The notes under the pieces are model-generated. The model worked only from the letters and a program-made list of their open reading frames with translations, was not told the DNA's origin and searched no databases. A program made the translations under genes and the position numbers. This document shows positions 37,287 through 46,424 of a stretch of DNA of 64,000 bases, piece by piece; positions within the stretch are counted from its first letter, which is position 1; each line of letters opens with the position of its first letter. The stretch is from JBGRQB01 sp041725875 (GTDB taxonomy: Bacteria; Bacteroidota; Ignavibacteria; Ignavibacteriales; Melioribacteraceae). The stretch spans positions 1-64,000 of the forward strand of contig JBGRQB010000003.1 of assembly GCA_041725875.1 (NCBI GenBank), written 5' to 3'.

Positions 37287-38531
37287 ATGATAAAAATATT
37301 CAAAAAAGATATAAAACTTTTTTTCAAAGATAAAAAATCGGTTTTGCTTACTTTTATGCTTCCAATTGTTCTTATTACTCTTTTTGCACTTGCATTTGGC
37401 GGAGTTGGAAGTACAGAGACAAAATCAAGACCAATAAAGCTGCTAGTTTCAGATTTGGATAAAACAGAAACTTCAACATCGGCAATAGCAAATCTGGATA
37501 CACTGAAAAATATTATAATCACAAAACTTCCTTTTGAAGAAGCAAAAAAACAAGTTATAAAGGGAAAGTATGTTGCTGTTCTTGCTTTTTATAAAGGGTT
37601 TCAAGATTCAATTGAATCAGCTAAATCAATGCCTGTAGAGCTCTTTTACGACAGGGCCAGAGAAATGGAGGTTGGACTTCTTCAATCTTATCTTATCAGA
37701 CACCTGATGGGTTCCGTTGGTAAAAAAACAATTTCAACAGGAATCAAATCTTATATAACAAAAGAGTTTCCTGAAGTAACTGATTCTATGTTAGATAAAA
37801 TTATCTCAGATATAGATTTTGACTCAGGTGAAAAGAAAAATTCAACCGGCGAAAAAAAGGTAAGACCTTTCGGGAATATGGAAGTAAAAACCACTTCTCT
37901 TGTCGGAGAAGAAAAGAATAAAAATTTGGGTCTTATACAAGCGGTTGCCGGAACGTCAATAATGATGCTGCTTTTCAGCGTTGCCGGACTTGGTTCAGGA
38001 ATGCTTGAAGAAAAAGAGAACGGAACCTTAAAACGACTTCTTTTTTCACCTGTTAATCCTAATTCAATTTTGTTTGGAAAAATGTTGTCCTCTTATTTAA
38101 TTGCTGTCCTGCAACTTACCGCAATGTTTATCTTTGCCTGGCTGGCATTTGATTTAGATTTATTTATCAACCTGCCGGCGCTCATTTTGATGATTACTAC
38201 AACAGCATTTGCTGTATCAAGTCTAGGAATTTTTCTGGCTGCTATATCAAAGACCAGAGCACAGGCAAACAATATGAGTACAATTATAATTTTAACAATG
38301 TCAGCAATTGGCGGAAGTATGGTTCCTCTTTTTCTCTTACCTTCATTTATGAAAAAAATTGCTGTGATTAGTGTGAATTACTGGGGTGTTAACGGATTTT
38401 TCGATATCTACTGGCGCAATTTACCAACAATAGAAATATTACCAAAAGCTGTTGTTTTACTGGGAATAGGAATTTTTGTTTCATTAATTTCGATACACTT
38501 TTTTAGAAAAAATATTTTAAAACTTATATAG
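37287..38531 (+). CDS. ABC-2 exporter permease
   Basis: A 414-residue ABC2_membrane_3-type permease. One helix near 20-37 is followed by a large extracytoplasmic domain of about 180 residues, then five helices from about 225 to 410 with the conserved segment EEKENGTLKRLLFSPV and NYWGVNGFFDIYW. It pairs with the ATPase upstream. A TetR regulator follows on the opposite strand; PadR-type orphan permeases elsewhere in the window are a different class. Confidence 0.9.
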   Translation: MIKIFKKDIKLFFKDKKSVLLTFMLPIVLITLFALAFGGVGSTETKSRPIKLLVSDLDKTETSTSAIANLDTLKNIIITKLPFEEAKKQVIKGKYVAVLAFYKGFQDSIESAKSMPVELFYDRAREMEVGLLQSYLIRHLMGSVGKKTISTGIKSYITKEFPEVTDSMLDKIISDIDFDSGEKKNSTGEKKVRPFGNMEVKTTSLVGEEKNKNLGLIQAVAGTSIMMLLFSVAGLGSGMLEEKENGTLKRLLFSPVNPNSILFGKMLSSYLIAVLQLTAMFIFAWLAFDLDLFINLPALILMITTTAFAVSSLGIFLAAISKTRAQANNMSTIIILTMSAIGGSMVPLFLLPSFMKKIAVISVNYWGVNGFFDIYWRNLPTIEILPKAVVLLGIGIFVSLISIHFFRKNILKLI

Positions 38532-38557
38532 CAGTCATTTTAAATGACTGCTTTTTT
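38531..38557 (+). terminator. Rho-independent terminator after the ABC-2 operon
   Basis: GCAGTCATTT / AAATGACTGC stem directly after the permease stop, followed by TTTTTT. Confidence 0.9.
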
Positions 38558-38571
38558 ACAAGCTGAAAACT

Positions 38572-39144
38572 ATGGAAGAATTTTATAACTCAGACTATTT
38601 TGCTTATCTGGTTCTGCCCCTTTTAATTTTCTGTGCCCGAATTTTTGATCAGGCAATTGGAATTATCAGAATAATTTTTGCAACCAAGGGATTAAAATAT
38701 CAGGCTTTGCTGGCAGGATTTTTTGAATCTCTTGTCTGGTTAATGGCGGTAAGTCAAATACTACAGCGACTCGATAACATATTTTGTTACATTGCATTTT
38801 CAGCAGGTTTTGCTGCAGGAAATTTTATTGGAATTTATCTGGAAAAGAAAATTTCAATTGGTTTTGTAATTGTACGGGTTGTGTTTATGAAAGACTCTGC
38901 CGAAACAATAAAATTACTGAAAGATGCAGATTATAAACTCACAATAGTTGATGCCGAAGGAATGGCAGGACCTGTAAAAATGTTGTTCAGTACGGTTAAG
39001 CGTTCAAAAATATCTAACTTTATTGATATTTTGAAAGAGAATAATCCGACAGCTTTTTATACTGTTGAAGAAGCAAAAATAGTTAAAGACGGCTACCTGC
39101 CTGCAGAAAGGAAATATAGAAACATAAACTTTTTGAGAAAATAA
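38572..39144 (+). CDS. UPF0316 / DUF2179 membrane protein
   Basis: A 190-residue protein with three membrane helices in the first 95 residues (LVLPLLIFCARIFDQAIGIIRIIF; LAGFFESLVWLMAVSQIL; CYIAFSAGFAAGNFIGIYLE) and a soluble C-terminal DUF2179 domain. The domain contains IVDAEGMAGPVKMLFSTVKR and the closing NPTAFYTVEEAK. The order and length match the UPF0316 family. Function not established; DUF2179 resembles a ligand-binding domain of nucleotide-type transport regulators. Confidence 0.88.
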   Translation: MEEFYNSDYFAYLVLPLLIFCARIFDQAIGIIRIIFATKGLKYQALLAGFFESLVWLMAVSQILQRLDNIFCYIAFSAGFAAGNFIGIYLEKKISIGFVIVRVVFMKDSAETIKLLKDADYKLTIVDAEGMAGPVKMLFSTVKRSKISNFIDILKENNPTAFYTVEEAKIVKDGYLPAERKYRNINFLRK

Positions 39145-39167
39145 AAAACCATCTGCTGAACAGATGG
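39143..39167 (-). terminator. Rho-independent terminator after the TetR gene
   Basis: CCATCTG / CAGATGG stem with 5-nt loop and a T run on the minus strand (plus-strand A run at 39143-39148). Confidence 0.8.
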
Positions 39168-39201
39168 CTCTGAAAATAACTATTGCCACAACACATTCCC
39201 T

Positions 39202-39843
39202 CTAAATGCCTGGCTTTAGCCCCTTGATGAAAATCTCAACAAATGAATCATAACTGGATCTCTCGTCAACAAAAAGTGAGCTCACAGTATTGTTATTATT
39301 TTTTATAAAGAGCATTTGGTTGAGGAGCGACCTCAGTAACAGGTAGTAAGTATCAAGGACTGCCTCGTTATCCAAGTCTTCTCTGAAACTTCCGTCCTTT
39401 TTCCCTAAAACTATAATGTCATTCAAATAAACAAAATCATAATCATAGGATGAAAAAATCTCCTCCACCTGCTCTTTACTAATTATTTCTTTATTAATTC
39501 CCTTGTAATCCCACGCAAGCTGGAAACGAAGCGCATCAGGGTTTTCTGCGAAGAACTTTATATAAGCTTGTGCAAACTGATAAAGTTTATCTGCGCCGGT
39601 TTTACCTTTATCGATAAAACTTCTTAACACCGCCATCTTTTCAAGGTGAATTTTTCTGTAAACGTAAATAGATAATTCTTCTTTGCTTTTGAAGTATTTA
39701 TATAATGTTGTTTTGCTAAATTCCGATTCTTTTGCAATGTCATCCATCGAAGTATTTTCATAGCCATACTTCTTAAAGAGTTCCTGCGCAACATCAACAA
39801 TGTATTGCCTGCGGAGTTTTATTTCTCTCTCTTTTCTTGGCAT
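39202..39843 (-). CDS. TetR/AcrR-family transcriptional regulator
   Basis: A 213-residue regulator. The N-terminal helix-turn-helix is IVDVAQELFKKYGYENTSMDDIAKESEFSKTTLYKYFKSKEEL, very close to the TetR consensus. The C-terminal ligand domain (about 70-210) is not recognisable. The nearest genes are the ABC-2 exporter and UPF0316 gene (opposite strand); it may regulate the exporter, but the promoters are not shared, so the target is unproven. Confidence 0.92.
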   Translation of the reverse strand: MPRKEREIKLRRQYIVDVAQELFKKYGYENTSMDDIAKESEFSKTTLYKYFKSKEELSIYVYRKIHLEKMAVLRSFIDKGKTGADKLYQFAQAYIKFFAENPDALRFQLAWDYKGINKEIISKEQVEEIFSSYDYDFVYLNDIIVLGKKDGSFREDLDNEAVLDTYYLLLRSLLNQMLFIKNNNNTVSSLFVDERSSYDSFVEIFIKGLKPGI

Positions 39844-40093
39844 AATTAAAAGTGTACTCTGAGTTCATTTTTCAAACCTACGGTCTAATAATAGCATTTT
39901 TCGCACTAAATAGCAATATTTCATCAAAACAAATTGGATATTTGAATATTATTATCTGGAAAGAAATGAATTAAAATATCACTGATTTTAAAGACAAATT
40001 TTCGAAATGTGTTGGTATATAAAGGCGAAATGAGAGTCGGGCAGAAAAATTAAGAGTCGGCAGAATAGTAAATAATCTGCCGAAAATTAAAAT
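39844..40093. other. Spacer between TetR and BPL_N genes
   Basis: AT-rich 250 bp. It holds a tandem near-repeat AGAGTCGGGCAGAA (40033-40046) and AGAGTCGGCAGAA (40053-40065); the second copy forms the left arm of the terminator at 40057-40083. Nothing else seen. Confidence 0.5.
40057..40083 (-). terminator. Terminator after the BPL_N lipoprotein gene
   Basis: TCGGCAGA / TCTGCCGA stem with an 11-nt loop. On the minus strand a T-rich stretch follows a few bases later. Confidence 0.6.
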
Positions 40094-41233
40094 TTATTTT
40101 ATGCTTTCCTGAATGTTTTTTAACAAATCAAATTGTTCCTGAAGCATAGCTTTCTGCTTTGGATCTTTTTCAATTTTAACTGCAACTTCAAGATCTTTCA
40201 AAGCATCGGTTCTTTCAAGATAAACAGTAAGTTTTGCAGCAAGTAATCTTACATCAAAATCACTGTCTCTAACCATTTGAGGAATCCATTTTTTTGCTGA
40301 CCAGGCGCGCATATCAACTATATCCTGCATAGCTTTTAACTTTTCTTCTTTGCTTTCAACTAAATTGTAATAAGCCGCACGCTGTTCTTTCAGCAATTCT
40401 TTAGTAAACAAAATTTCTTTTGTATGAATTTCCGGTTTAACAACATTGTCGCTATATGACACAATTTTATTTCCGGTTAAAACACGGATAAGTCGCGGAA
40501 TCATCCAGCGCATACCGGCTGTACTTTCAGGATGACCGACTATAGAAGCGGTTTTCCCTTTTTCAACTTCGGTAATAATTATAAACGGACGATTATTCGT
40601 CATATTCGCTGGTGTTCCTTCAACAGTATGAACATCACTTAACATTGTTGCAAGTTCAGTATACTTATATTTTGATTTTGCAGCAGGAATTAAAACTGGT
40701 CCTTCATAATAATTTGAAAAGTTGATTTCTCTTCCTTTTAGCTCAGGAAAAATTTTCTTTCCTTCTTCACTTAAAGAAAACTTTACCAGTCCGTGCCCTC
40801 TGTGATCATGTTCAATATCAATAGCTTCACCGGCACTTAAATCTAAAGAAGGATAATCAGGAGTTTCAGATAAAATATACGCTCCGGCACAAATTCCCAA
40901 AACAGCTTTACCTTTGTTCTTAACAAAATCGATAACTTTTGCCTGACCTAATTCTCCAAGACTCCCGGTTTCGCTGCGACCGCCGCCGCCCGGAAAAATA
41001 ATTAAATCAAGATCGTCAGTCTCACCTGCCAAAATTTCAGCTGCAGAGATAACTCTTACATCCATTTCATTGTCAATTTTTACTGCTTCAACAGCATCTG
41101 CAATACAGTAGGGTGAATCACCGTTTTTGTCAAAAACACCAATTTTAATTGGTTTGGGATCTTCTTTTACAACCGGTTTTGTACAAGCCGTAACAATAAA
41201 GATCAGCATTGCAAAAAGAATAAGTTTTTTCAT
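40094..41233 (-). CDS. Lipoprotein with BPL_N (DJ-1-like) domain
   Basis: The ATG at 41233 follows AGGAAAA and begins MKKLILFAMLIFIVTAC, a lipoprotein signal with lipid-attachment Cys17. Residues 35-260 resemble the biotin-protein-ligase N-terminal / class I glutaminase-like fold: LDLIIFPGGGGRSETG, the nucleophile elbow VLGICAGAYIL, and IVGHPEST near the active-site histidine position. The remaining 110 residues are helical. Such lipoproteins are frequent in Bacteroidota with unknown function. The gene is transcribed alone. Confidence 0.78.
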   Translation of the reverse strand: MKKLILFAMLIFIVTACTKPVVKEDPKPIKIGVFDKNGDSPYCIADAVEAVKIDNEMDVRVISAAEILAGETDDLDLIIFPGGGGRSETGSLGELGQAKVIDFVKNKGKAVLGICAGAYILSETPDYPSLDLSAGEAIDIEHDHRGHGLVKFSLSEEGKKIFPELKGREINFSNYYEGPVLIPAAKSKYKYTELATMLSDVHTVEGTPANMTNNRPFIIITEVEKGKTASIVGHPESTAGMRWMIPRLIRVLTGNKIVSYSDNVVKPEIHTKEILFTKELLKEQRAAYYNLVESKEEKLKAMQDIVDMRAWSAKKWIPQMVRDSDFDVRLLAAKLTVYLERTDALKDLEVAVKIEKDPKQKAMLQEQFDLLKNIQESIK

Positions 41234-41358
41234 TTGTTTTCCTGTTCTCTCGTTCATTTTTATAAATTAGTAAAATAATGTCGATAAAATTTAGTTTTAC
41301 TTTTCGGACAAAAAATAATTAAAGTTAAAAATAACTTCAATCGATTTTGCTTAATTAT

Positions 41359-41372
41359 GACAATTGAGTCTT
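41359..41372. promoter_or_regulatory. GACAATTGAGTCTT element upstream of the BPL_N gene
   Basis: Lies about 126-139 bp upstream of the start at 41233 and nearly repeats the element at 36226-36238, with shared flanking TTAAG/TTATNTT bases. It is closer to the VF530 gene (41444) on the other strand, so which gene it serves is unclear. Confidence 0.3.
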
Positions 41373-41443
41373 CTTAAGATAAAAAGATATGAAATAAATT
41401 TCGCTTTATTTATTTTTGAAATCAATTAAACAAAATAAAAGCT

Positions 41444-41668
41444 ATGACAGAATCGCAAAAAAATAATCCGCTGCATGGAATTAAGCTGGAAACAATTGTA
41501 ACCGAACTTGTAGAATTTTACGGATGGGAACAGTTAAACAGTCATATTTCAATAAAATGTTTTGAAAATAATCCAAGTATAAAATCGAGTCTGAAGTTTT
41601 TACGCAGAACTCCCTGGGCAAGAAAAAAAGTAGAAAACTTGTACTTACGTATAATCAAGTTTAAATAA
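41444..41668 (+). CDS. VF530-family (DUF2132) small protein
   Basis: A 74-residue protein, NNPLHGIKLETIVTELVEFYGW then NPSIKSSLKFLRRTPWARKKVENLY. This is nearly the consensus of VF530, whose structure resembles DNA-binding helix-hairpin folds. The length is complete. Function undetermined; it may bind nucleic acid. Stand-alone gene. Confidence 0.95.
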   Translation: MTESQKNNPLHGIKLETIVTELVEFYGWEQLNSHISIKCFENNPSIKSSLKFLRRTPWARKKVENLYLRIIKFK

Positions 41669-41694
41669 AATAAACTCCGTTACCGGAGCTTATT
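41669..41694. terminator. Bidirectional hairpin between convergent genes
   Basis: AATAAACTCCG-TTAC-CGGAGCTTATT, with A/T-rich outer arms. It lies between VF530 and the T9SS protein gene and overlaps the latter's stop. Confidence 0.75.
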
Positions 41695-42712
41695 TCATCA
41701 TAACCATTTTCTTTGTAAAAACTTTATCATCTGTTTGCAGTCGATACAAATAAATACCTGAAGGAAGATCATTTCCTGCAAAAGTCACTTTGTAAGAACC
41801 GGAGCTTTGTTCTGCATCTACTAAAGTTGCAACCTGTTCACCAAGTATTGAATAAACTGTTAATTTAACCTGAGATTTTTCTTCAAGGGAATATTCAATT
41901 GTTGTTGAAGGATTAAACGGATTAGGATAATTTTGCTCAAGCGCAAAAGTTAAAGGAGTATCCTCTTCTTCAATATCAGTTATGTTAAATTGCGTATAAT
42001 CAATTGTGGCCGACTGATAAACTGTTTTAGCAGATTTACTCTGAATAAAGACAACCGCAGAAAGTTTATTTTTATCCCAGCTGCCATTAATTGTTACAGT
42101 CTGGTTCAACACAATTTGCGATCCGTCTGAAATAGTTACATCAATTCCGTCAACTATTTTTCTCATAATATTTTTTCTGTCTGAAACTCCGTTTCTTCCC
42201 AGATAATTAACATCTTCCACAACAACAATTTTAGCTTCAAGATCGCTGTCTGCAACAGTTCCGTTTCTGTCAATTGTTATTTTAAGATCAAATGAATTAC
42301 TCTGATTATCAGCAATGGTTCCTGAAAGTGCAACATCAAGCGGAGATGTCCCGGTTGTCTGAGCATCAAGAACTCCGCTCCATCCACTGTAATTATTGGA
42401 TTGAATCTGTCCGTTAAAAAAAGCTTTTGGCGTACTGCTGAAAGGTCCGTAATAACTATTTACTTTATTTGCATCAGAGGTATTTTCCTGGTAAAGAGGA
42501 TCATCAGAATAAGGAAAAACCATATGATAATATATATAATCCACCTTGGTTTTATTTTGACCATTAGAAAGGTATGAATCAATTGCTGAGTAAGCAGGCA
42601 CACACAAAGGACAATGAGAGTTTGTGAGAACCTCTATTAATACTCGTTTCTCTCCCGCATAACTGCTAATCATAAATGCGATTAAGACTAAAATGTAAAA
42701 TCTGGTTTTCAT
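41690..42712 (-). CDS. Secreted thioredoxin-like (Omp28-related) protein with type IX secretion sorting domain
   Basis: A 340-residue protein. Signal peptide to about residue 20, then a thioredoxin-like segment VLIEVLTNSHCPLCVPAYSAID with the active-site pair C34-P-L-C37, and PKAFFNGQIQ with the cis-Pro-type loop. The middle is a beta-rich Omp28-type region. The C-terminal 75 residues are a T9SS type A sorting domain: NYPNPFNPST, YSILGEQVATLVD, LPSGIYLYRL and a Lys-rich end. It would therefore be exported across the outer membrane by the Por system. It follows the DUF6029 and TlpA genes (13-bp gap) as one operon. Confidence 0.9.
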   Translation of the reverse strand: MKTRFYILVLIAFMISSYAGEKRVLIEVLTNSHCPLCVPAYSAIDSYLSNGQNKTKVDYIYYHMVFPYSDDPLYQENTSDANKVNSYYGPFSSTPKAFFNGQIQSNNYSGWSGVLDAQTTGTSPLDVALSGTIADNQSNSFDLKITIDRNGTVADSDLEAKIVVVEDVNYLGRNGVSDRKNIMRKIVDGIDVTISDGSQIVLNQTVTINGSWDKNKLSAVVFIQSKSAKTVYQSATIDYTQFNITDIEEEDTPLTFALEQNYPNPFNPSTTIEYSLEEKSQVKLTVYSILGEQVATLVDAEQSSGSYKVTFAGNDLPSGIYLYRLQTDDKVFTKKMVMMK

Positions 42713-42725
42713 AATTTACTCCAAT

Positions 42726-44327
42726 CTAAAAAATTGTTTGAAGGGAAAATCTGAATCCCTTAAAAGGAAGCACATATCGGCAAACTCCATTTGCACAGAC
42801 AAGCCCACCGCGTTCTCTTCCGTAAGTTAATGTAAGCACATTACCTGAATTAATTCTGTATCCGGTTTCAAATGCAAGCCAGTCTTTTCTGCCGGAAACA
42901 TCAAAATCATTATCTGTAAATTCATATCTGACAGTAAGAGATAATTTTTGTTTTATTGTCATTAAAAAATCTATATGCTGATTGTAAAACTTTTCCTGCT
43001 TTATATTAAAATTGTCATCTCTGAATTCCAGTTGATATTTTATCTGCGAAACCAAATCTTCATTAACCTGAAAGTTTGCAGCAGCAGGAATTACAACCGA
43101 GCTTATTTTATGTGTTCCAATATCACCGGTAAATTCATTGTATAAAACTTTGCTTCTGTATGCAACTCCCAAATTCAGAGTCGTGTTGAAATCAACATTA
43201 TACTCTCCCTCAAGAAACATTTCATAATAAGGTGAATATTTATCATCCAGCGAAGGAAGGAAATTTGTTTCTCTTGTTTCTTCAACAAAACTAAATTGTG
43301 AAGGATCGTATTTGAAAAAATTGTGACGACTGGCAACGCTTGCGTTGAATGTAAAATTTATATCGTCAGTCAGCAGATAATATAACTCAAGTTGAAATCC
43401 TGTTTCATCGTTAAAATCCACTTCGTGAAGCGGACGAGATAAAAGTGTGTATGAATGTTCTTTCATCACAATGGGAGGATTTTGAAATGGAAATATTTTT
43501 GTTGTTCTGGTTTCATCAAATCTTCTGAAAGGATCTTCAATGTTAAATCTGTAATCTTTGTAATCGAGAGTTAACCCGAAGCCTTCGTCAAACCAGGAAA
43601 ATGAACCGTAAACTCCATAACCGTCAGAAGCAATTTTATCATCTTTATTATTGATCCACAATCTTGCCCAGTTCAAAAAAAGTTCAAACTTTTCACCGGA
43701 AAATGTGAAGTATAATTCAGGAATTTCTGATAAAATATTTTTCTTTACATTCCCCTGCGGAATTTCGCCATCGGTTCTGACAAATGAAGCTCCCACAGAA
43801 AAAGCTTCTGAAATTTCATAGTTAAAATTCCCCCCTTTGATATCATAGATTTCGTGACGAGTTACATTTACCGAATCGCGAAAATCGATTGTACCTGCAA
43901 TTAATGAAGCAGAAAGAGCATCTTTTGTATATGACATTTTAACCCCGTCCAGCCAGGTATTAAATGCAAGTCCTCTGTCTTCAAACAAGTTAAGTGCTAA
44001 TCCTTTACCATATATCTCAGACGAATGTCCGGCTCTCACATAAAATCCGGAATTTTGATATTCAATAAATCTTCTTTTGATTCCGTTAAATTCCGGTCCG
44101 ACCTCAGGCGGCTTATCATATAAATATCTAAATCCTATGTTGATGGATTCAGGCAGACCAAGACGAAAATCAAAAACATTTTCAGTATATTCCAATGTTT
44201 TTCCAAGCTCGCCAATCTGCTGCGAGCCATTTCCATATCTCAAATAATTTGATGCCGAAGGAGTTATCTGGGCATAAAGAACTATTTGAAACAGGAGAGC
44301 CAATAAGATGATTTTTACGGTTTTCAA
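42726..44327 (-). CDS. DUF6029-family outer-membrane barrel protein
   Basis: A 533-residue protein with signal peptide (to about residue 19) and barrel-like alternating strands ending in a terminal phenylalanine. The start YGNGSQQIGELGK and later GFYVRAGHSSEIYGKGLALNLFEDRGLAFNTWLDG match the DUF6029 family of Bacteroidota. Two cysteines near the end (C511, C516 in GLVCANGVCRYV) are conspicuous. The ATG overlaps the tlpA stop by 4 bp. A porin-like or receptor role in the same pathway as its neighbours is inferred. Confidence 0.82.
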   Translation of the reverse strand: MKTVKIILLALLFQIVLYAQITPSASNYLRYGNGSQQIGELGKTLEYTENVFDFRLGLPESINIGFRYLYDKPPEVGPEFNGIKRRFIEYQNSGFYVRAGHSSEIYGKGLALNLFEDRGLAFNTWLDGVKMSYTKDALSASLIAGTIDFRDSVNVTRHEIYDIKGGNFNYEISEAFSVGASFVRTDGEIPQGNVKKNILSEIPELYFTFSGEKFELFLNWARLWINNKDDKIASDGYGVYGSFSWFDEGFGLTLDYKDYRFNIEDPFRRFDETRTTKIFPFQNPPIVMKEHSYTLLSRPLHEVDFNDETGFQLELYYLLTDDINFTFNASVASRHNFFKYDPSQFSFVEETRETNFLPSLDDKYSPYYEMFLEGEYNVDFNTTLNLGVAYRSKVLYNEFTGDIGTHKISSVVIPAAANFQVNEDLVSQIKYQLEFRDDNFNIKQEKFYNQHIDFLMTIKQKLSLTVRYEFTDNDFDVSGRKDWLAFETGYRINSGNVLTLTYGRERGGLVCANGVCRYVLPFKGFRFSLQTIF

Positions 44328-44809
44328 TTTTCAGCTCCTAACAAATCAATTATTTCCAGTTCAAGTTTTTTTTCATCACCCGGAACATATCCGATATGTG
44401 TTTTTACTATTTCTCCTGATTTGTTCAGTAAAAAAAGGAGCGGAATTGATTGTCCGTTAAATTGTCTGAAAATCTCTTTTTCAGGATCTTTTACAATCGG
44501 GAATTTTATTTTGTGCGACACCACATAAGATTTCACTTTTGAAGCACTTCTGGGTGAATCCAGATTAACTCCAATAATGTTGAAACCTTTTTCTTTATAC
44601 TTTTTGTAAATAGAGTTGAGCTTAGTCATTTCCTTTCTGCAAGGCTGACACCATAATGCCCAGAAAGAGACAAGAACTGGTCCGTCCTGATAATATTCCG
44701 AAAGTTTTATTTTTTTACCCTTTAATGTCTTTGCAGTAAAATCAATTTTCTCTTGTGCATTTACTGCAATAAATAAAAAAGCAAAGATGATAATAGATTT
44801 CTTTAACAT
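44324..44809 (-). CDS. TlpA-type periplasmic thioredoxin
   Basis: A 161-residue protein with signal peptide (MLKKSIIIFAFLFIAVNAQ) and a full thioredoxin fold. The active site is WCQPC with C54 and C57, preceded by GPVLVSFWALW; PLLFLLNKSGEIV holds the cis-Pro. It should reduce disulfides in the periplasm, as in cytochrome c maturation or dedicated repair. It is first in the operon with the DUF6029 and Omp28/T9SS genes. A direct-repeat operator candidate lies 48-65 bp upstream. Confidence 0.92.
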   Translation of the reverse strand: MLKKSIIIFAFLFIAVNAQEKIDFTAKTLKGKKIKLSEYYQDGPVLVSFWALWCQPCRKEMTKLNSIYKKYKEKGFNIIGVNLDSPRSASKVKSYVVSHKIKFPIVKDPEKEIFRQFNGQSIPLLFLLNKSGEIVKTHIGYVPGDEKKLELEIIDLLGAEN

Positions 44810-44856
44810 AATTACCTTTCTGAATTATTTATGGTTAAATCAATGATACCGAAAAG

Positions 44857-44874
44857 GTATCACAAAAGTATCAC
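44857..44874. promoter_or_regulatory. Response-regulator-type direct repeat upstream of tlpA
   Basis: Two GTATCAC repeats at 44857-44863 and 44868-44874, i.e. an exact 11-bp period as in OmpR/PhoB-family sites. The block is 48-65 bp upstream of the tlpA start and lies directly after the histidine-kinase stop. An almost identical pair is upstream of the spondin gene at 48636-48653. The adjacent two-component regulator is the likely binder. Confidence 0.6.
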
Positions 44875-44930
44875 GGAATGGTTACAATTTAATGTCTTTC
44901 AATTAGTTGTTATTATCGGTTGGTTAGATC

Positions 44931-46415
44931 TTATTGTATATACTTTTTTACAGCAGGAAGCTCTAATGAAAATTTGGTTCCAACATTTTTTTCACTGCTC
45001 ACAGTATATCTTATATTTTGTAAATCGAGTATCTTTTTTACAATTGTAAGTCCGAGACCAAGTCCCGAATTTCTCTGAAAATTAATTTGCGAAGCACGGT
45101 GGTATCTGTCAAAAATATAATTCAGATCCTCTTCTGCAATTCCGCACCCGCTGTCTTCAATATTAAAAATTACACCGTTATCAGATTTTTCAAGTGAAAG
45201 AATTACTCTCCCTTTTTCAGGAGTAAATTTAAATGCATTATCTAACAGATTTTGAATAACCTGTTCAAGCATTTTTAAATCCGTATAAACAAAAGGAAGA
45301 TCTTTTGGAAATTTATTTGAAAGCTGAATTTTTGCCGACTCTGCAATTATCAGATTTTTTTGATAAATATCTTGTAAAAGCTCTGCAATGGAAAACTGCT
45401 CCGGATTTGGTTTTATCTCTTTTGCTTCAAATTTGGAAAGTTCAAAAAGATCGTCAACCATTCTGCGAAGATAAATTGTGCTTCGTAAAATTGTATCAAT
45501 ATATTTCTGCTTGTCAGCTTCGGGCAATGTATCTTTTTTAAGAATAATTGTTTCAACATATCCCTGAATTGTAGCAAGTGGCGTTCTTAAATCGTGCGAA
45601 ATATTTGCAACAAGTTTTCTCCTGTTGGTATCCAGAATTTTAATCTTTTCCATGTTTTCAACAATTGTATCCGCCATTTCATTATACGATGTTGCAAACT
45701 CATTCAGCTCCCCTCTGCCTTTAAAATCTATTCTGGCAGAAAGATCTCCGTTTTTGAATTTTCTGATTACAATAATAATTTTTTTGATATTTCGGGTTAT
45801 TAATCCAAGTGCAATCAGACCAATAGAAAATGCCGCAAAAAGTGTAACTCCCATTGTTCCCAGTCCGAGACGAATAATATAACTTCCCAAAATTAACTGA
45901 AGTGTACTTTCATATTCTTCACTTCCCAGAATCACATAAATATATCCGCGGTGAATTCCGTCTTCATAAATTTCAGCTGCTGAAAAAGCTTTTTCTCTTT
46001 CCGGATTTCTCGGGTCCATTCCGAGAATCAATCTTTTTTCTTTTGAAGTCAAACATTTATTGATTGGATCAAGAGGAACATATTCGGCTTTTATTTTTTT
46101 CTTTGGAGCGTAGTATGTCAGAATTTTTCCTTCTGTATCGAGCATGTAAAGTTCCAGACTCGGATTGATTATCATTACATCGTGAAACACTTTTTTTAAT
46201 TCTTCCTGATTTGGTTTTCCCTGATCAAAACATTTATAATCGGAAACAATGTGAGGAGCAATCTGAAGATTAAGTTTTTGCGATGCTTCCTGAAAATACA
46301 TTTTTACAGTATCAACCGAAATAAGCGTGTAGATAGATGAAAGCAGCAAAAGTATTGAGAAAAATATTATGCTGATTTTCCAAAACAATGTCGAAAATAA
46401 TTTTTGTGTAGTCAT
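44931..46415 (-). CDS. Sensor histidine kinase with periplasmic domain
   Basis: A 494-residue membrane kinase. Helix 1 is at about 14-34, the periplasmic domain at 35-175, helix 2 at 177-205, HAMP to 258. The HisKA phospho-site is His274 (NISHDLRTPL), and the HATPase domain has NLLDNAFKFTPEKG, DSGCGI and GLGLGLTIVK. The periplasmic domain contains exactly two cysteines, C62 and C121, which could form a redox-sensitive disulfide; this is inference. It partners the response regulator nine bases upstream. Confidence 0.93.
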   Translation of the reverse strand: MTTQKLFSTLFWKISIIFFSILLLLSSIYTLISVDTVKMYFQEASQKLNLQIAPHIVSDYKCFDQGKPNQEELKKVFHDVMIINPSLELYMLDTEGKILTYYAPKKKIKAEYVPLDPINKCLTSKEKRLILGMDPRNPEREKAFSAAEIYEDGIHRGYIYVILGSEEYESTLQLILGSYIIRLGLGTMGVTLFAAFSIGLIALGLITRNIKKIIIVIRKFKNGDLSARIDFKGRGELNEFATSYNEMADTIVENMEKIKILDTNRRKLVANISHDLRTPLATIQGYVETIILKKDTLPEADKQKYIDTILRSTIYLRRMVDDLFELSKFEAKEIKPNPEQFSIAELLQDIYQKNLIIAESAKIQLSNKFPKDLPFVYTDLKMLEQVIQNLLDNAFKFTPEKGRVILSLEKSDNGVIFNIEDSGCGIAEEDLNYIFDRYHRASQINFQRNSGLGLGLTIVKKILDLQNIRYTVSSEKNVGTKFSLELPAVKKYIQ

Positions 46416-46424
46416 AATGTAATT

